Both the position numbers and the translations under genes were made by a program. The notes below the pieces were generated by a model. It was given only the letters and a program-made list of their open reading frames with translations. It was not told where the DNA came from and ran no database searches. Below, piece by piece: positions 63,951 through 64,000 of a stretch of 64,000 nt of DNA (positions within the stretch are counted from its first letter, which is position 1; each line of letters starts with the position of its first letter). Location of the stretch: assembly GCA_963666295.1 (NCBI GenBank), contig OY762707.1:2108001-2172000 (forward strand), given 5' to 3'. Origin of the DNA: QZKY01 sp963666295 (lineage in GTDB: Bacteria; Pseudomonadota; Gammaproteobacteria; Burkholderiales; Burkholderiaceae_D).

Positions 63951-64000
63951 ATGGCGAATTCGACACCAAAACAACCAGAAGCGATAAGCCTCTCCGTTTT
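63951..64000 (+). CDS. hemW: Probable hemW (oxygen-independent coproporphyrinogen oxidase-like), 5' end only
   Basis: Only the first 16-17 codons are visible before the window ends, from ATG 63951 (TTG 63942 also possible). The segment ends ISLSV, where homologues continue into YVHIPWC, the start of the radical-SAM domain. The call rests mainly on the conserved order rph-rdgB-hemW. Gap to rdgB is 20 nt. Cannot be confirmed from this window. Confidence 0.5.
   Translation, partial: MANSTPKQPEAISLSV

Noticed and set aside
1..64000. CRISPR array, insertion sequence, prophage or defence island
   Set aside because: No regularly spaced repeats, transposase, integrase or phage genes were seen; apart from short intergenic elements the window is continuous conserved chromosomal genes.

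Overview
The window is a chromosomal segment of a beta-proteobacterium, most likely in the Burkholderiales. The evidence is the set of gene orders (pyrG-kdsA-eno-ftsB, rimP-nusA-infB-rbfA-truB, hupB-tRNA-Val-tRNA-Asp-ppiD, tmk-holB-pilZ-tatD family, mfd/ispD-ispF-rph-rdgB), the protein families, and moderate GC. An Oxalobacteraceae-like organism would fit, but the family is inference. Almost all genes are housekeeping. I see no insertion sequence, prophage, CRISPR array or rRNA operon.

The left end (1-8077) is the most interesting part: a nitrosative-stress module. A NorR-type sigma-54 activator (5050-6579, minus) sits between two units: hcp-hcr-HPP membrane protein (1648-5030) and small cupin-nitroreductase (6988-8077). 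Upstream of both units I find the same architecture: three GGT-N7-ACC sites 20-24 bp apart, then a -24/-12 promoter. One 17-bp stretch is identical between the two clusters in inverted orientation. A further site lies over the norR promoter. No nitric oxide reductase gene is present, so the NorR regulon here seems to consist of Hcp/Hcr plus poorly characterised partners. A perfect FNR/DNR-type box also lies between phhB and hcp.

From 8062 to 13934 the minus strand carries ygfZ, an NRDE-family gene, a sodium-dependent transporter and bioF-bioH-bioC. From 14038 to 18789 the plus strand carries mltG-tmk-holB-pilZ, a TatD-family hydrolase and an exported ankyrin protein. nadB (minus) follows, then a 25-residue membrane protein gene with its own promoter and hairpin, and an rpfE-like-recJ pair (minus). 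lolC-lolD, a second TatD-type hydrolase, comEC and an alpha-glucan phosphorylase lead to pyrG-kdsA-eno-ftsB. nadA-nadC (37059-39025) completes quinolinate-based NAD synthesis together with nadB.

The minus-strand unit parE-parC-hpnC (39149-44277) encodes topoisomerase IV and, only 4 nt behind parC, a hydroxysqualene synthase. An inverted pair of DnaA boxes lies just upstream of parE. After a 700-bp gene-poor region with a promoter and a strong intrinsic terminator comes rimP-nusA-infB-rbfA-truB, then typA, an EamA transporter, hupB, two tRNA genes, ppiD, a thioesterase and a small membrane protein. mfd (minus) is divergent from ispD-ispF-rph-rdgB, and the window ends in what is probably hemW.

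Starts were moved inward from the longest open frame where a Shine-Dalgarno sequence, a promoter or family length called for it (hcp, hcr, norR, ygfZ, nadB, lolC, pyrG, nadA, rimP, truB, mfd, rph). No searches could be run; family names come from recognised motifs and gene order.
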